Shown: positions 34,573 through 42,959, counted from the first letter of the stretch. The stretch: DNA of 47,975 nucleotides from Clostridia bacterium (GCA_017433225.1 JAFRHS010000030.1:1-47975), one strand, 5' to 3'. Made by a program: numbers and translations. Notes: generated by a model from the letters alone, not told the origin.

Positions 34573-34623
34573 ATCGGTTCCCGATACGCAAACAATTATA
34601 CTTGAATTTGGGACAAAAGTCGA
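34573..34623 (-). promoter_or_regulatory. promoter of pckA with downstream inverted repeat
   Basis: Minus-strand -35 TCGACT (34618-34623), 17-base spacer and -10 TATAAT (34595-34600). About 3 bases into the transcript lies ATCGG-GAA-CCGAT (34573-34585), a position where a repressor could block initiation. The leader is about 130 bases long. Confidence 0.6.
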
Positions 34624-34725
34624 GAAATCCGACGCAGTTTTGCAAAAAAAATCGAATTCTGTAGGGTTGTACAAGTTTTTTGATTTTTCACGTGAATTAT
34701 TTAACAACATGAAAAGGAAGCACCC

Positions 34726-35643
34726 ATGAAAGTCTCTCTCATCATCCCCTGTTACAACGAAGAGGGCAATGTCCGACCGTTATACGACGAGGTCGTCCGG
34801 ACCTTTGAAGGCGCAGTCTCCGACTACGAATTCGTGTTCGTCAACGACGGCAGTGCCGACCGGACCCCGGAGGTCCTGAACGAACTGGTCGCCTCCGCCG
34901 ACAGGCCGGTCAAAGCGGTCCACTTCTCCCGGAACTACGGAAAAGAGTCCGCCATCCTCGCCGGTCTGGAAGAGGCGTCAGGAGACTGTTTCACCATCAT
35001 GGACGGCGACCTGCAGCAGGGACCCGACGTCGTGGTCGAAATGGTCCGCTACCTCGAGGAGCACCCTGAGTGCGACTGCGTCACGGCCTTCCAGGAAAGC
35101 CGGAACGAAAGTCCGGTCATGGTCTTTTTCAAAGATAACTTTTACCGGATCATCAACCGCGTCTCGGACGTCGAGTTCGTGAGCGGCGCATCCGACTTCC
35201 GGACCTTCCGCCGCAATGTCCGCGACGCCGTCCTCAGCATGCCGGAGACCTCCCGGTTCTCGAAGGGCATCTTCTCCTGGGTCGGGTTCGAGACCCACTA
35301 CATCCCCTACACCGCCGCGGAACGGTTCAGCGGCACCTCGAAATGGAACTTCCTCAAACTGTGGCGGTACGCCATCTCCGGCATCATCTCCTTCACGACG
35401 ACCCCGCTCCGCCTTCCGCTGATCTTCGGCGGCATCACCGGCGCAGCCGCCGTCGGTTTCGCCGTCTTCGACAAAAAGAAAAAAGACCGTGCCCTCCCCG
35501 CCATCCTCGGCACCGGCAGCGTCCTGCTGTTCGCCATCGGCATCCTCGGAGAGTACATCGCGAGAGTGTTCCAGGAGACGAAACACCGGCCGGTCTACCT
35601 CATCAAAGAAGTCCTCGACAATCAAAAAGAGCGCTCGGAATAA
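34726..35643 (+). CDS. family 2 glycosyltransferase (GtrB/DPM1-like)
   Basis: A 305-residue inverting glycosyltransferase, probably making a polyprenyl-phosphate-linked sugar. GT-A motifs are IIPCYNEEGNV at the N terminus, VNDGSADRT, and the metal site DGDLQQGP. A membrane helix pair follows at about 230-250 and 262-285, separated by a short basic loop (FDKKKKDRA), and then GEYIARVFQETKHRPVYLI, which is typical of the GtrB group. AAAAGGA precedes the start. The stop codon lies inside the terminator hairpin. The sugar is unknown. No flippase or acceptor transferase gene is next to it. Confidence 0.9.
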   Translation: MKVSLIIPCYNEEGNVRPLYDEVVRTFEGAVSDYEFVFVNDGSADRTPEVLNELVASADRPVKAVHFSRNYGKESAILAGLEEASGDCFTIMDGDLQQGPDVVVEMVRYLEEHPECDCVTAFQESRNESPVMVFFKDNFYRIINRVSDVEFVSGASDFRTFRRNVRDAVLSMPETSRFSKGIFSWVGFETHYIPYTAAERFSGTSKWNFLKLWRYAISGIISFTTTPLRLPLIFGGITGAAAVGFAVFDKKKKDRALPAILGTGSVLLFAIGILGEYIARVFQETKHRPVYLIKEVLDNQKERSE

Positions 35644-35655
35644 GAGCGCTCTTTT
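35625..35655. terminator. bidirectional terminator overlapping the glycosyltransferase stop
   Basis: Stem AAAAGAGCGCTC/GAGCGCTCTTTT (35625-35636 with 35644-35655), 7-base loop containing the stop codon TAA. A-run and T-run on the two sides let it serve the convergent glycosyltransferase and mcsB. Confidence 0.9.
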
Positions 35656-35665
35656 GTTACGTTTT

Positions 35666-36679
35666 TTAAGTCCCCGCAAAGACGGCGCGGACTTTTTCGG
35701 CGCGGAGCGCGTCCCGCTCCTGCCGGCCGAGGTCCTCCCCCGCCTCCGTGTTGAGGGTGGCGGGCTGCAGGGAGAAGATGAGTTCGTTGACCGTGTTCAT
35801 CGGCAGGTCGAATTCGCCGGCCGCGATGCCGATCTTGACGACGGACAGCGCCTCCATGAATTCCTGGAAACTCATGACGCGGGCGCTCTTGAGCGTCCCG
35901 CAGGAGCGCCAGAGCATGTCCTGGAACGAGAGGTTCTCCATCAGTTCCTTCCGGGCTTCCCGCTCCTGCTCGATGATGGACTTCGCCAGCGCGTCGAGGT
36001 TCCCCAGCGCGGCCTCCTCGGAGATGCCGAGGGTGACCTGATTGGTCAGGAGGTACAGGCTGCCGATCGGTGAATCGCCCTCCCCGTAGGCACCGGACAG
36101 GACGAGTCCGAGGCGGGAGACCGTGTTGGACAGATGACGGATGCGGCCGAGGATGCGCATGGCGGGCAGCTGCAGGACGACCGAGCCCCGCATGGCCGTT
36201 CCGATGTTGGTCGGGCACTGGGTGAGATAGCCGAGCTTCGTGTCGAACGAGAACCCGAGGGCTTCATCGAGGATGGTGTCGAGCCGGTCGGCCAGTTCAT
36301 GGCAGCGGGTCAGCTCGAGGCCCGGCAGCAGTGCCTGGATCTTCACGTGGTCCTCTTCGCAGATCATCAGACTGAGACTTTCGTCGGGGGTCGTCAGGAA
36401 CGACCGGCCCTCCTGCACACTGACGAATTCCGGACTCACGAGGTCGCGCTCCGCGAGAGAGATGGCGGCGTAGCGGGACAGGGTGTTCATATGGGTCAGG
36501 ACGAACTTCTCCGGCAGTTCCTCAAAGATGACAGCGGAGACCTCGTCGGCGATCTTGTCTTTTTCCTCCGTGGAGAGGCGATTGGTGAAGACGTGGTTTC
36601 GAAGGTTCCTCGCAAGGGAGACTTTCGAGCTGACCGCGACATCGTTCTCGTTCCCGGAGAGCATATACCATTTGGTCAT
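35666..36679 (-). CDS. mcsB: McsB-like protein arginine kinase with altered ATP site
   Basis: A 337-residue member of the McsB/phosphagen kinase family. In McsB the enzyme phosphorylates arginines to mark proteins for ClpCP. The fold signatures are present: CEED at 107-110, the block CPTNIGTAMRGSVVLQLPA with C155 and R164, and the phosphoarginine-sensing RDxxRA motif at 322-327 (RDALRA). However, the family's SSRIRLARN reads SSKVSLARN (K19, S21). ERHL reads ERDL (D79), DHIRIQ reads DHVKIQ (K113), and VVRG reads VLSG (S195). These are arginines and a histidine that contact ATP. Activity may be weak or lost. It overlaps mcsA by four bases. Confidence 0.88.
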   Translation of the reverse strand: MTKWYMLSGNENDVAVSSKVSLARNLRNHVFTNRLSTEEKDKIADEVSAVIFEELPEKFVLTHMNTLSRYAAISLAERDLVSPEFVSVQEGRSFLTTPDESLSLMICEEDHVKIQALLPGLELTRCHELADRLDTILDEALGFSFDTKLGYLTQCPTNIGTAMRGSVVLQLPAMRILGRIRHLSNTVSRLGLVLSGAYGEGDSPIGSLYLLTNQVTLGISEEAALGNLDALAKSIIEQEREARKELMENLSFQDMLWRSCGTLKSARVMSFQEFMEALSVVKIGIAAGEFDLPMNTVNELIFSLQPATLNTEAGEDLGRQERDALRAEKVRAVFAGT

Positions 36680-37173
36680 TTCGTCTCACCCCGCAGTTCC
36701 CGAATGCGGTCCCGCAGGACCGCCGCCTGTTCATATTCCTCCGCCTCGACGGCAGCGTTCCGCTCTTCTTCGAGACGGCGCAGTTCGGCACGCCGCGCCA
36801 TCCGGTCGTCCCGGGTGGCACTCGTCTTTCCCACATGGGTCGCTCTGCCGTGGATGCGGGAGAGCGAGGGCTTCAGACGGTCGTAAAACACATCGTAGCA
36901 TTCCGCGCAGCCCATGGCGCCGGAGCGGACGATCTCATCGAACGTGGCACCGCATCCGGGGCAGCGTTCTTCCTCGGTCTCGGGCAGGAGCGCCGTCTCC
37001 GGGAAGAACCGGCTGAGGAGCGTACCGATGTTGGAACCAAAGCCCCAGAACATGCCGGAATACCCCAGATGCTGCGCGCACCCGGAGCAGAGATGCAGTT
37101 CCGAGGACTCTCCGTCCACGATCCGTTTGATGTGTGTAGTGGCTTCATTTCTGCCACAGTTCTGGCAAAGCAT
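36676..37173 (-). CDS. mcsA: McsA, activator of McsB
   Basis: A 165-residue zinc protein that activates McsB. Two Cys clusters are visible: MLCQNCG with LCSGC, then CPGCG with GCAEC. A C-terminal UVR domain (RRLEEERNAAVEAEEYEQAAVLRDRIREL) follows. The start at 37173 has AAAGGAA upstream; the frame continues upstream, but only through the promoter. The promoter is at 37223-37251. The classical ctsR gene before it and clpC after mcsB are absent here. Confidence 0.93.
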   Translation of the reverse strand: MLCQNCGRNEATTHIKRIVDGESSELHLCSGCAQHLGYSGMFWGFGSNIGTLLSRFFPETALLPETEEERCPGCGATFDEIVRSGAMGCAECYDVFYDRLKPSLSRIHGRATHVGKTSATRDDRMARRAELRRLEEERNAAVEAEEYEQAAVLRDRIRELRGETK

Positions 37174-37222
37174 GGAATGCTTCCTTTCCGAAGTCGAAAG
37201 ACTCTTTTGTTCTAACGAACTT

Positions 37223-37251
37223 ATTATCCGCCAAGCTATGCGATTCGTCAA
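37223..37251 (-). promoter_or_regulatory. promoter of mcsA-mcsB
   Basis: Minus-strand -35 TTGACG (37246-37251), 17-base spacer and -10 GATAAT (37223-37228). Confidence 0.75.
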
Positions 37252-37351
37252 CCTCTCCCGCCCCGGTGTTTCCTGTACGGAGGGCACAAAAACCGCGTCA
37301 TTATGACAAAAAATAGACAAGAGAATCGGACAGATAACCCCCTCTGTGCCG

Positions 37352-37379
37352 TTGAAAAAAATATATATTAGGATATAAT
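37352..37379 (+). promoter_or_regulatory. promoter of the rnf operon
   Basis: Plus-strand -35 TTGAAA (37352-37357), 16-base very AT-rich spacer and -10 TATAAT (37374-37379). The AT-rich setting suggests a strong promoter. Confidence 0.75.
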
Positions 37380-37494
37380 ATATAAGGTCGTGCTTGTGGT
37401 AACTGTGACTTTTCGCAGGCACGCGCACATTTTTATGATGTTTGTAAATTCAGCGCGGGACACCACCCGCGTATCAAGCGAAGGAGTTGAATGA

Positions 37495-38847
37495 ATGGCA
37501 AGCTTAAACATTGCCGGCGTGCGCAAGCCCGCCGCAAAAGGCCATGGCGGCGCTCATGTGGCTCACCACAAGAACACCTCTGCCATGCCTGTCGAGCGTA
37601 TGCCGGTCCCGGCTTCTGTCACCATCCCCCTGTCACAGCATATCGGTGCTCCCAACGAAGCACAGGTAAAAGTGGGCGATGTCGTCAAAGTCGGTCAGGT
37701 CATCGGCAGCACTGACGCATTTGTCAGCGCACCGGTCCACGCGACCATCTCCGGCACGGTCAAAGCCATCAAACCTGTCCGGATCGTCAACGGCAACATG
37801 GTGAATGCCGTTGTCATCGAATCTGACGGAGAAATGGCGCTCTCCGAGGATGTCAAACCTCCCGTCATCGAGTCGAAACAGGACTTCCTGAATGCGGTCC
37901 GCGCATCGGGTCTTGTCGGTCTCGGCGGCGCCGGTTTCCCGACCCACGTCAAACTTGCGTTCAAGGAAGACGCAGGTGTCGACACCCTCATCATCAACGC
38001 TGCGGAATGCGAGCCCTACATCACGGTCGACCACCGCGAAATGCTCGATCACCCGCAGGACATCCTGTCCGGCGTCAAGGAAGTCGTCAAATGGCTCGGC
38101 TTCAAGAATGCCTACATCGGCATCGAAGACAACAAGCCGGATGCAATGCAGGTGCTTCTGAAGACCATGGAAGAGAACGAGGAGTTCAAAGACGTGGTCC
38201 AGATCATCGCACTTCCCTCCACCTACCCGCAGGGCGCAGAAAAGGTCCTCATCTATTCTGCTACCGGCAGACAGGTACCTCCCGGAAAACTGCCGTCCGA
38301 CGTCGGCTGTGTCGTCATGAACGTCCAGTCCGTCTCGTTCCTCGGCCGTTACCTCAAGACCGGCAAACCGCTGGTCAGCCGCTCCCTCACCGTGGACGGC
38401 GGCGCCGTCGCCGAGCCGAAGAACCTTCGCGCTCCTCTCGGCACCATGTATTCCGACATCCTGGAATACTGCGGCGGGTTCAAGGAAGAACCTTACAAGA
38501 TCATGGCCGGCGGCCCGATGATGGGTCTCGCCACCATCGACGCAGAGGTCCCGCTGCTCAAAAACAACAACGCCATCACCTGCCTTGCCAAAGGCGCTGT
38601 CAAGGTCAAACCCACGCGTGCCTGCATCCGCTGCGGCCGCTGTGTCGAAGCCTGCCCCATGTGTCTCGAGCCCACGCTCATCGAGAAGAAGGCTCACCTG
38701 AAGGACGTCGACGGCCTGAACAAGGCCAGCGTCATGACCTGCATGGAATGCGGCAGCTGCGCCTTCGCATGTCCGTCCGGCCGCCCGCTGGTCCAGTACA
38801 TGCGTCTTGGTAAGGCGATCATCAGAGAGGCAGGTGCGAAAAAATGA
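37495..38847 (+). CDS. rnfC: Rnf complex subunit RnfC
   Basis: A 450-residue peripheral subunit that exchanges electrons with NAD on the cytoplasmic face of the Rnf complex. The complex oxidises ferredoxin with NAD+ and pumps Na+ or H+. The middle of the protein has the NADH/FMN-binding region (GLGGAGFPTHVKL). The C-terminal part has two [4Fe-4S] motifs, CIRCGRCVEACP and CMECGSCAFACP. The start at 37495 has GAAGGAG upstream. An ATG four bases earlier is out of frame. First gene of rnfCDGEAB, with a four-base overlap to rnfD. Confidence 0.96.
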   Translation: MASLNIAGVRKPAAKGHGGAHVAHHKNTSAMPVERMPVPASVTIPLSQHIGAPNEAQVKVGDVVKVGQVIGSTDAFVSAPVHATISGTVKAIKPVRIVNGNMVNAVVIESDGEMALSEDVKPPVIESKQDFLNAVRASGLVGLGGAGFPTHVKLAFKEDAGVDTLIINAAECEPYITVDHREMLDHPQDILSGVKEVVKWLGFKNAYIGIEDNKPDAMQVLLKTMEENEEFKDVVQIIALPSTYPQGAEKVLIYSATGRQVPPGKLPSDVGCVVMNVQSVSFLGRYLKTGKPLVSRSLTVDGGAVAEPKNLRAPLGTMYSDILEYCGGFKEEPYKIMAGGPMMGLATIDAEVPLLKNNNAITCLAKGAVKVKPTRACIRCGRCVEACPMCLEPTLIEKKAHLKDVDGLNKASVMTCMECGSCAFACPSGRPLVQYMRLGKAIIREAGAKK

Positions 38848-39848
38848 TCGATACTAAAAAACTCACGGTCAGCGCTTCGCCTCATCAGAAGTCCGCTGCC
38901 ACCACGACCCGCATCATGCTCGACGTCATCATCGCGCTGGTGCCGGCCGGCATTGCCGCAGTCCTCGTCTTCGGCCTGCGCGCACTGGCGGTCATCCTCG
39001 TCTCCGTCGTCTCCTGCGTTCTGGCCGAGTTCCTCAGCCGGAAGGCCATGAAGAAGGAAGACACTGTCACAGACCTGTCGGCCATCGTCACCGGTCTGCT
39101 CCTGGCCTACAACCTGCCCGCCGGCATCCCCTTCTGGATCGTCGCCCTGGGCGCTGTGGTTGCCATCGTCGTCATCAAGCAGATGTTCGGCGGCATCGGC
39201 CAGAACTTCATCAACCCGGCTCTGGGCGCCAGAGTCATCCTCATGTCCGCCTTCCCCGGCAGAATGTCTGCCGGTGCTTTCGCCGACACCAACCGCATCG
39301 GCTGGGGCGTCGACACCGTCACCGGTGCCACTCCCATGGGCCTTGTCGGTCTTGACGGCGTCAAAGAAGGCGCACCCACCCTCATGGAAATGTTCCTCGG
39401 CACGACCAGTGGCTGTATCGGTGAAGTTTCCGCCCTCGCGCTCCTGCTCGGCGGCATCTACCTGATGGTCCGCAAGGTCATCTCCCCGATCATCCCCTGC
39501 ACGTTCGTTGCCACCGTTGCCATCTTCTGCACGTTCGCTCAGGGCTTCGACATGTATGCCGTAGCTTACGAACTGCTCGGCGGCGGCCTGTTCCTCGGCG
39601 CCATCTTCATGGCGACCGACTACACGACGTCTCCCATCACGAACAAGGGTAAACTCATCGCCGGTATCTTCTGCGGTGTCGTCACCTGCATCATCCGTCT
39701 CTGGGGTTCCCTTCCGGAAGGCGTCTCCTTCTCCATCATTCTCATGAACGTCTTTGTACCGTACTTTGAGGACTGGACTGCTCCGACCCCGTTCGGCTTC
39801 ATCAAGGAGAAGAAACAGAAAAAGGCAAAGGAGGAGACCAAAGCATGA
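38844..39848 (+). CDS. rnfD: Rnf complex subunit RnfD
   Basis: A 334-residue membrane subunit with about eight to ten helices, likely part of the ion path. The covalent flavin site is T163 in TGATPMG. GGIGQNFINPALGARV is a family hallmark. The C terminus is a short basic tail (KEKKQKKAKEE). It overlaps rnfC and rnfG by four bases at each end, so translation is coupled. Confidence 0.95.
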   Translation: MIDTKKLTVSASPHQKSAATTTRIMLDVIIALVPAGIAAVLVFGLRALAVILVSVVSCVLAEFLSRKAMKKEDTVTDLSAIVTGLLLAYNLPAGIPFWIVALGAVVAIVVIKQMFGGIGQNFINPALGARVILMSAFPGRMSAGAFADTNRIGWGVDTVTGATPMGLVGLDGVKEGAPTLMEMFLGTTSGCIGEVSALALLLGGIYLMVRKVISPIIPCTFVATVAIFCTFAQGFDMYAVAYELLGGGLFLGAIFMATDYTTSPITNKGKLIAGIFCGVVTCIIRLWGSLPEGVSFSIILMNVFVPYFEDWTAPTPFGFIKEKKQKKAKEETKA

Positions 39849-40399
39849 GTAAGAAATTCAATCCGAAAGAGATCTTAGTCCCCACCCTCACCCTTTTCCT
39901 GATCGCTCTGGTCGCCACGCTGCTCCTGGCTATGGTCAACAACGTGACCGCCGACCGCATCGCCGCCTCCAAGGCAGCTGCGGAAGCCGAAGCTCGTCAG
40001 ACCGTCTTCCCCGACGCGAAGAACTTCGTTGACAAGAGCAACTATTTCGAAGCAACGGACGCTGACGGCAACGTCATCGGCTATGTCTTCAATACGGCCA
40101 GCAAAGGTTACGGCGGCGATGTGCCTCTCACCGTCGGCATCGACTCCGAAGGCACCATCACCGGCATCGTCCCCGGCGACCTGTCCAACGAGACCCCCGG
40201 CCTCGGTCAGAACGCCAGCAAGGACAACTTCCGTGAGCAGTTCGTCGGCAAGAACGGTAAAGTCTCTGTCGTCAAGAACGCTCCCGGCGAAAACGAGATC
40301 CAGGCGCTCACCAGTGCCACCATCACCTCTACCGCCGTTGTCAACGCTGTCAATGACGCGGTAGACCAGTTCAATGAAATCACAGGAGGTGGCAAGTAA
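39845..40399 (+). CDS. rnfG: Rnf complex subunit RnfG
   Basis: A 184-residue subunit with one N-terminal membrane helix (about 12-31) and an extracytoplasmic FMN-binding domain. The covalent FMN motif, usually (S/T)GAT, reads T156-S-A-T159 here, keeping the acceptor Thr but with Ser in place of Gly. ETPGLGQNAS is also typical. It overlaps rnfD by four bases and rnfE by one. Confidence 0.94.
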   Translation: MSKKFNPKEILVPTLTLFLIALVATLLLAMVNNVTADRIAASKAAAEAEARQTVFPDAKNFVDKSNYFEATDADGNVIGYVFNTASKGYGGDVPLTVGIDSEGTITGIVPGDLSNETPGLGQNASKDNFREQFVGKNGKVSVVKNAPGENEIQALTSATITSTAVVNAVNDAVDQFNEITGGGK

Positions 40400-41220
40400 T
40401 GGCTGAAGCTGCAAAGAGAAGCGCTCTCGGCGAGCTCACCAAGGGCTTCGTCAAAGAGAACCCCGTTCTTCGCCTGGTCCTGGGCACCTGCCCCACCCTC
40501 GCGATCACCACTTCCGTTGAGAACGCCATTGGTATGGGCGTTGCCGCCACTCTCGTTCTCATCATGTCCAACATCGTCATTTCCGCCCTGCGGAAAGTCA
40601 TCCCCTCGAAGGTCCGTGTTCCCTGCTTCATCGTAGTCATCGCGGCTTTCGTCTCCATGATCCAGCTGCTGGTCAAGGCGTTCGCGCCCGGCCTCGACGC
40701 TGCGCTCGGTATCTACCTTCCGCTGATCGTCGTCAACTGTATCATCCTCGGCCGTGCGGAAGCATTCGCCAGCAAGAACCCCATCGGGCTCTCCGCCCTC
40801 GACGGTATCGGCATGGGCATCGGTTTCACCGTCGCCCTCACCCTGATGGCCGCCATCCGTGAGTTCTTCGGTTCCGGCAACCTGACCCTGAAGGTCCTCG
40901 GTTTCGGTACCACCCTGACCGACCTCTTCGGTCTTGGCGACAGCAATGTTCTCTCCGCCATCCATCTCGAACCCATCATCATCTTCATCCTGGCCCCCGG
41001 CGGTTTCTTCGTCTTCGGTCTTCTTGTCGCTCTGGTCAACCTGCTCAGTTCCCGCAAGGGAGGCGACCCCTCCGAGCTGAACTGCTGCAACGTCACGGAA
41101 GACGCGGACGGCAACCTGGTCCTCGTCGCTGACGGCAAGACCATCGTCATGCCGAAGGTCGACACCACCCCGCAGGTCAAGAAAGTTGAAAAGTCCGGAA
41201 AGGAGGCTGCTGAAGCATGA
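40399..41220 (+). CDS. rnfE: Rnf complex subunit RnfE with C-terminal extension
   Basis: A 273-residue membrane subunit with about six helices. Cysteines in GTCPTLAITTS and VVNCIILG correspond to those that hold an intramembrane iron-sulfur cluster with RnfA. The membrane part ends near residue 216. It is followed by a 57-residue polar tail with a Cys pair (LNCCNV) and a basic end, making it longer than typical RnfE (about 200-235). It overlaps rnfG by one base and rnfA by four. Confidence 0.94.
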   Translation: MAEAAKRSALGELTKGFVKENPVLRLVLGTCPTLAITTSVENAIGMGVAATLVLIMSNIVISALRKVIPSKVRVPCFIVVIAAFVSMIQLLVKAFAPGLDAALGIYLPLIVVNCIILGRAEAFASKNPIGLSALDGIGMGIGFTVALTLMAAIREFFGSGNLTLKVLGFGTTLTDLFGLGDSNVLSAIHLEPIIIFILAPGGFFVFGLLVALVNLLSSRKGGDPSELNCCNVTEDADGNLVLVADGKTIVMPKVDTTPQVKKVEKSGKEAAEA

Positions 41221-41804
41221 AGTTAATTGCCATTATGCTGACGACGATCTTCACGCAGAACTTCGTCCTCTCCAAATTCCTCGGCATCTGCCCCTTCCTT
41301 GGTGTTTCCAAGAAAAAGGACACTGCCATCGGCATGAGCGCGGCGGTCATCTTCGTCATGCTCCTCGCCACCATCGTTTGTTATCCGCTGAACGTCCTTC
41401 TGGAGAAGAACGGCTTTGAGTATCTGCAGACTCTGGTCTTCATCCTCGTCATTGCAGCTCTGGTCCAGTTCGTCGAGATCACTCTGAAGAAATACATGAA
41501 GTCGCTGTACAGCTCCCTCGGTATTTTCCTTCCCCTGATCACCACCAACTGCGCCGTTCTCGGTCTTGTCACCCTGAACGTCCAGGAAGGCTATAATTTC
41601 ATCGAATCCATCTTCAATGCACTCGGTGCCGGTCTCGGTTTCATGCTCGCCATGATCATGTTCTCCGGGATCCGTGAGAGAATGGAAGGCAATGACGTTC
41701 CGAAGTTCTGGCAGGGTCTTCCGATCACCCTCGTCGCTGCGGCGCTCGTCACCTGTACGTTCCTCGGCTTCACCGGTATCATTGAGAACATGTTCGGTGC
41801 TTAA
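41217..41804 (+). CDS. rnfA: Rnf complex subunit RnfA
   Basis: A 195-residue membrane subunit with six helices, related to RnfE with inverted topology. The cluster cysteines are in LGICPFLGVSKK and TTNCAVLG. It starts in a four-base overlap with rnfE and is followed 18 bases later by rnfB. Length and motifs are standard. Confidence 0.96.
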   Translation: MKLIAIMLTTIFTQNFVLSKFLGICPFLGVSKKKDTAIGMSAAVIFVMLLATIVCYPLNVLLEKNGFEYLQTLVFILVIAALVQFVEITLKKYMKSLYSSLGIFLPLITTNCAVLGLVTLNVQEGYNFIESIFNALGAGLGFMLAMIMFSGIRERMEGNDVPKFWQGLPITLVAAALVTCTFLGFTGIIENMFGA

Positions 41805-41822
41805 GAAAGGAATGGTGAATCA

Positions 41823-42686
41823 ATGAATCCGATCATTTTAGCGGTCATCATCGTCGCCATCCTTGGTATGGTACTCGGACTCCTCCTGGCCATCGCGTCC
41901 ATCGTCATGGCCGTTCCGGTCGATGAAAAAGCGGTCGCCATCGAAGAAGTCCTGGCGGGCGCGAACTGCGGTGCCTGCGGCTACTCCGGCTGTGCCGGTT
42001 ATGCAGCCGCCCTCGCTGCCGGCGAATGTGAAGACACGTCCCTCTGCTCCCCCGGCGGCTCCGCCTGCGCGAAGTCCATCGCCGAGATCATGGGCGTTGC
42101 CGCGGGAGACTCCACTCCCATGACGGCAGTGGTCCTGTGTCACGGCACGGAAGCCAACGCCGGCAACATCATGGATTACCACGGAGACATGAGCTGTAAG
42201 ACGGCAGCTCAGCTGTTCGGCGGCGGCAAAGCCTGCTCCTACGGCTGTCTCGGTCTGGGCGACTGCGAAGCGGCCTGTCCCTTCGACGCCATCCATGTCG
42301 GCGAAAACGGCCTTGCGGAAGTCGATTCCGAAAAGTGCCGCGCCTGCAAGATCTGCATCAATGTCTGCCCGAAGGGCGTCATCGAACTGGCTCCCCTCTA
42401 CAAGCATGAAGCAGTGGTCTACTGCCAGAACCATAACAAGGGCGGCGAGACCAGAAAAATGTGTAAAGTCGGCTGTATCGGCTGCATGAAGTGCCAGAAG
42501 ACCTGCCAGCACGACGCCATCCATGTCGAGAACTTCAAAGCGTCCGTCGACTATGCGAAGTGCGTTGGCTGCGGCGACTGCGCAACGGCCTGCCCCGTCG
42601 GCTGCATCGACATGACGACATTCGGCAAACTGGTCATCGTGGACCCGGTCGTCGCCAATGTCAAACCCGTCGAGAAAGAAGCGTAA
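41823..42686 (+). CDS. rnfB: Rnf complex subunit RnfB (polyferredoxin)
   Basis: A 287-residue subunit that takes electrons from ferredoxin. An N-terminal membrane helix (about 4-30) anchors it. Next comes the cluster motif CGACGYSGC with following Cys, and then four ferredoxin-type Cys groups (CSYGCLGLGDCEAACP, CRACKICINVCP, CKVGCIGCMKCQKTC, CVGCGDCATACP). This high cluster number fits clostridial RnfB. A GAAAGGAA site precedes the start. Last gene of the operon, closed by a strong terminator. Confidence 0.96.
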   Translation: MNPIILAVIIVAILGMVLGLLLAIASIVMAVPVDEKAVAIEEVLAGANCGACGYSGCAGYAAALAAGECEDTSLCSPGGSACAKSIAEIMGVAAGDSTPMTAVVLCHGTEANAGNIMDYHGDMSCKTAAQLFGGGKACSYGCLGLGDCEAACPFDAIHVGENGLAEVDSEKCRACKICINVCPKGVIELAPLYKHEAVVYCQNHNKGGETRKMCKVGCIGCMKCQKTCQHDAIHVENFKASVDYAKCVGCGDCATACPVGCIDMTTFGKLVIVDPVVANVKPVEKEA

Positions 42687-42719
42687 CCTCAACTCCTAGT
42701 TCGCTTTATAAATGGTATA

Positions 42720-42750
42720 AAGACCCGGCTGTTTCGGCCGGGTCTTTTTC
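42720..42750 (+). terminator. terminator of the rnf operon
   Basis: Stem AGACCCGGC/GCCGGGTCT (42721-42729 with 42737-42745), 7-base loop, followed by T-rich sequence. Confidence 0.93.
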
Positions 42751-42864
42751 TGTCCCGTCCGCACCGGAAAGAGCCCGTAAATCGCCGATAAACATCTTTT
42801 TAACAATCTTTTTGGCGTAAACCCCGGATTTTTCGAAAAAGTTTGATAATTTCTTGACAATTCG

Positions 42865-42901
42865 TTGACTTTCACAAGTTGGATGCACTATAATTGTGCA
42901 T
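42865..42901 (+). promoter_or_regulatory. promoter of serC-serA with inverted repeat across the -10
   Basis: Plus-strand -35 TTGACT (42865-42870), 18-base spacer and -10 TATAAT (42889-42894). The inverted repeat ATGCAC-TATAATT-GTGCAT (42883-42888 and 42896-42901) is centred on the -10, an arrangement that suits a repressor. A second TTGACA lies 11 bases further upstream, too far to pair with this -10. Confidence 0.7.
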
Positions 42902-42959
42902 GCTGTCCACCCGGCAGCACCCCTGTTATTGATTACCTAAAATAGGAGGCACATAGATT

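Larger units (their letters stand above)
37174..37494. other. divergent promoter region between mcsA and rnfC
   Basis: A 321-base gap with one promoter facing each way. It has a GTTC-GTTA-GAAC inverted repeat near the mcsA transcription start. The rnf leader of about 110 bases holds a CGCGGG/CCCGCG hairpin before the ribosome binding site. No CtsR heptad repeats were found. Confidence 0.7.

Noticed and set aside
34529-34729. 66-residue plus-strand frame ending in a four-base overlap with the glycosyltransferase
   Set aside because: The overlap looks operon-like, but the frame runs through the pckA promoter and lacks a ribosome binding site and a recognisable pattern.
37174-37260. CtsR operator before mcsA
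   Set aside because: No tandem GGTCAAA-type heptads are present near the promoter.
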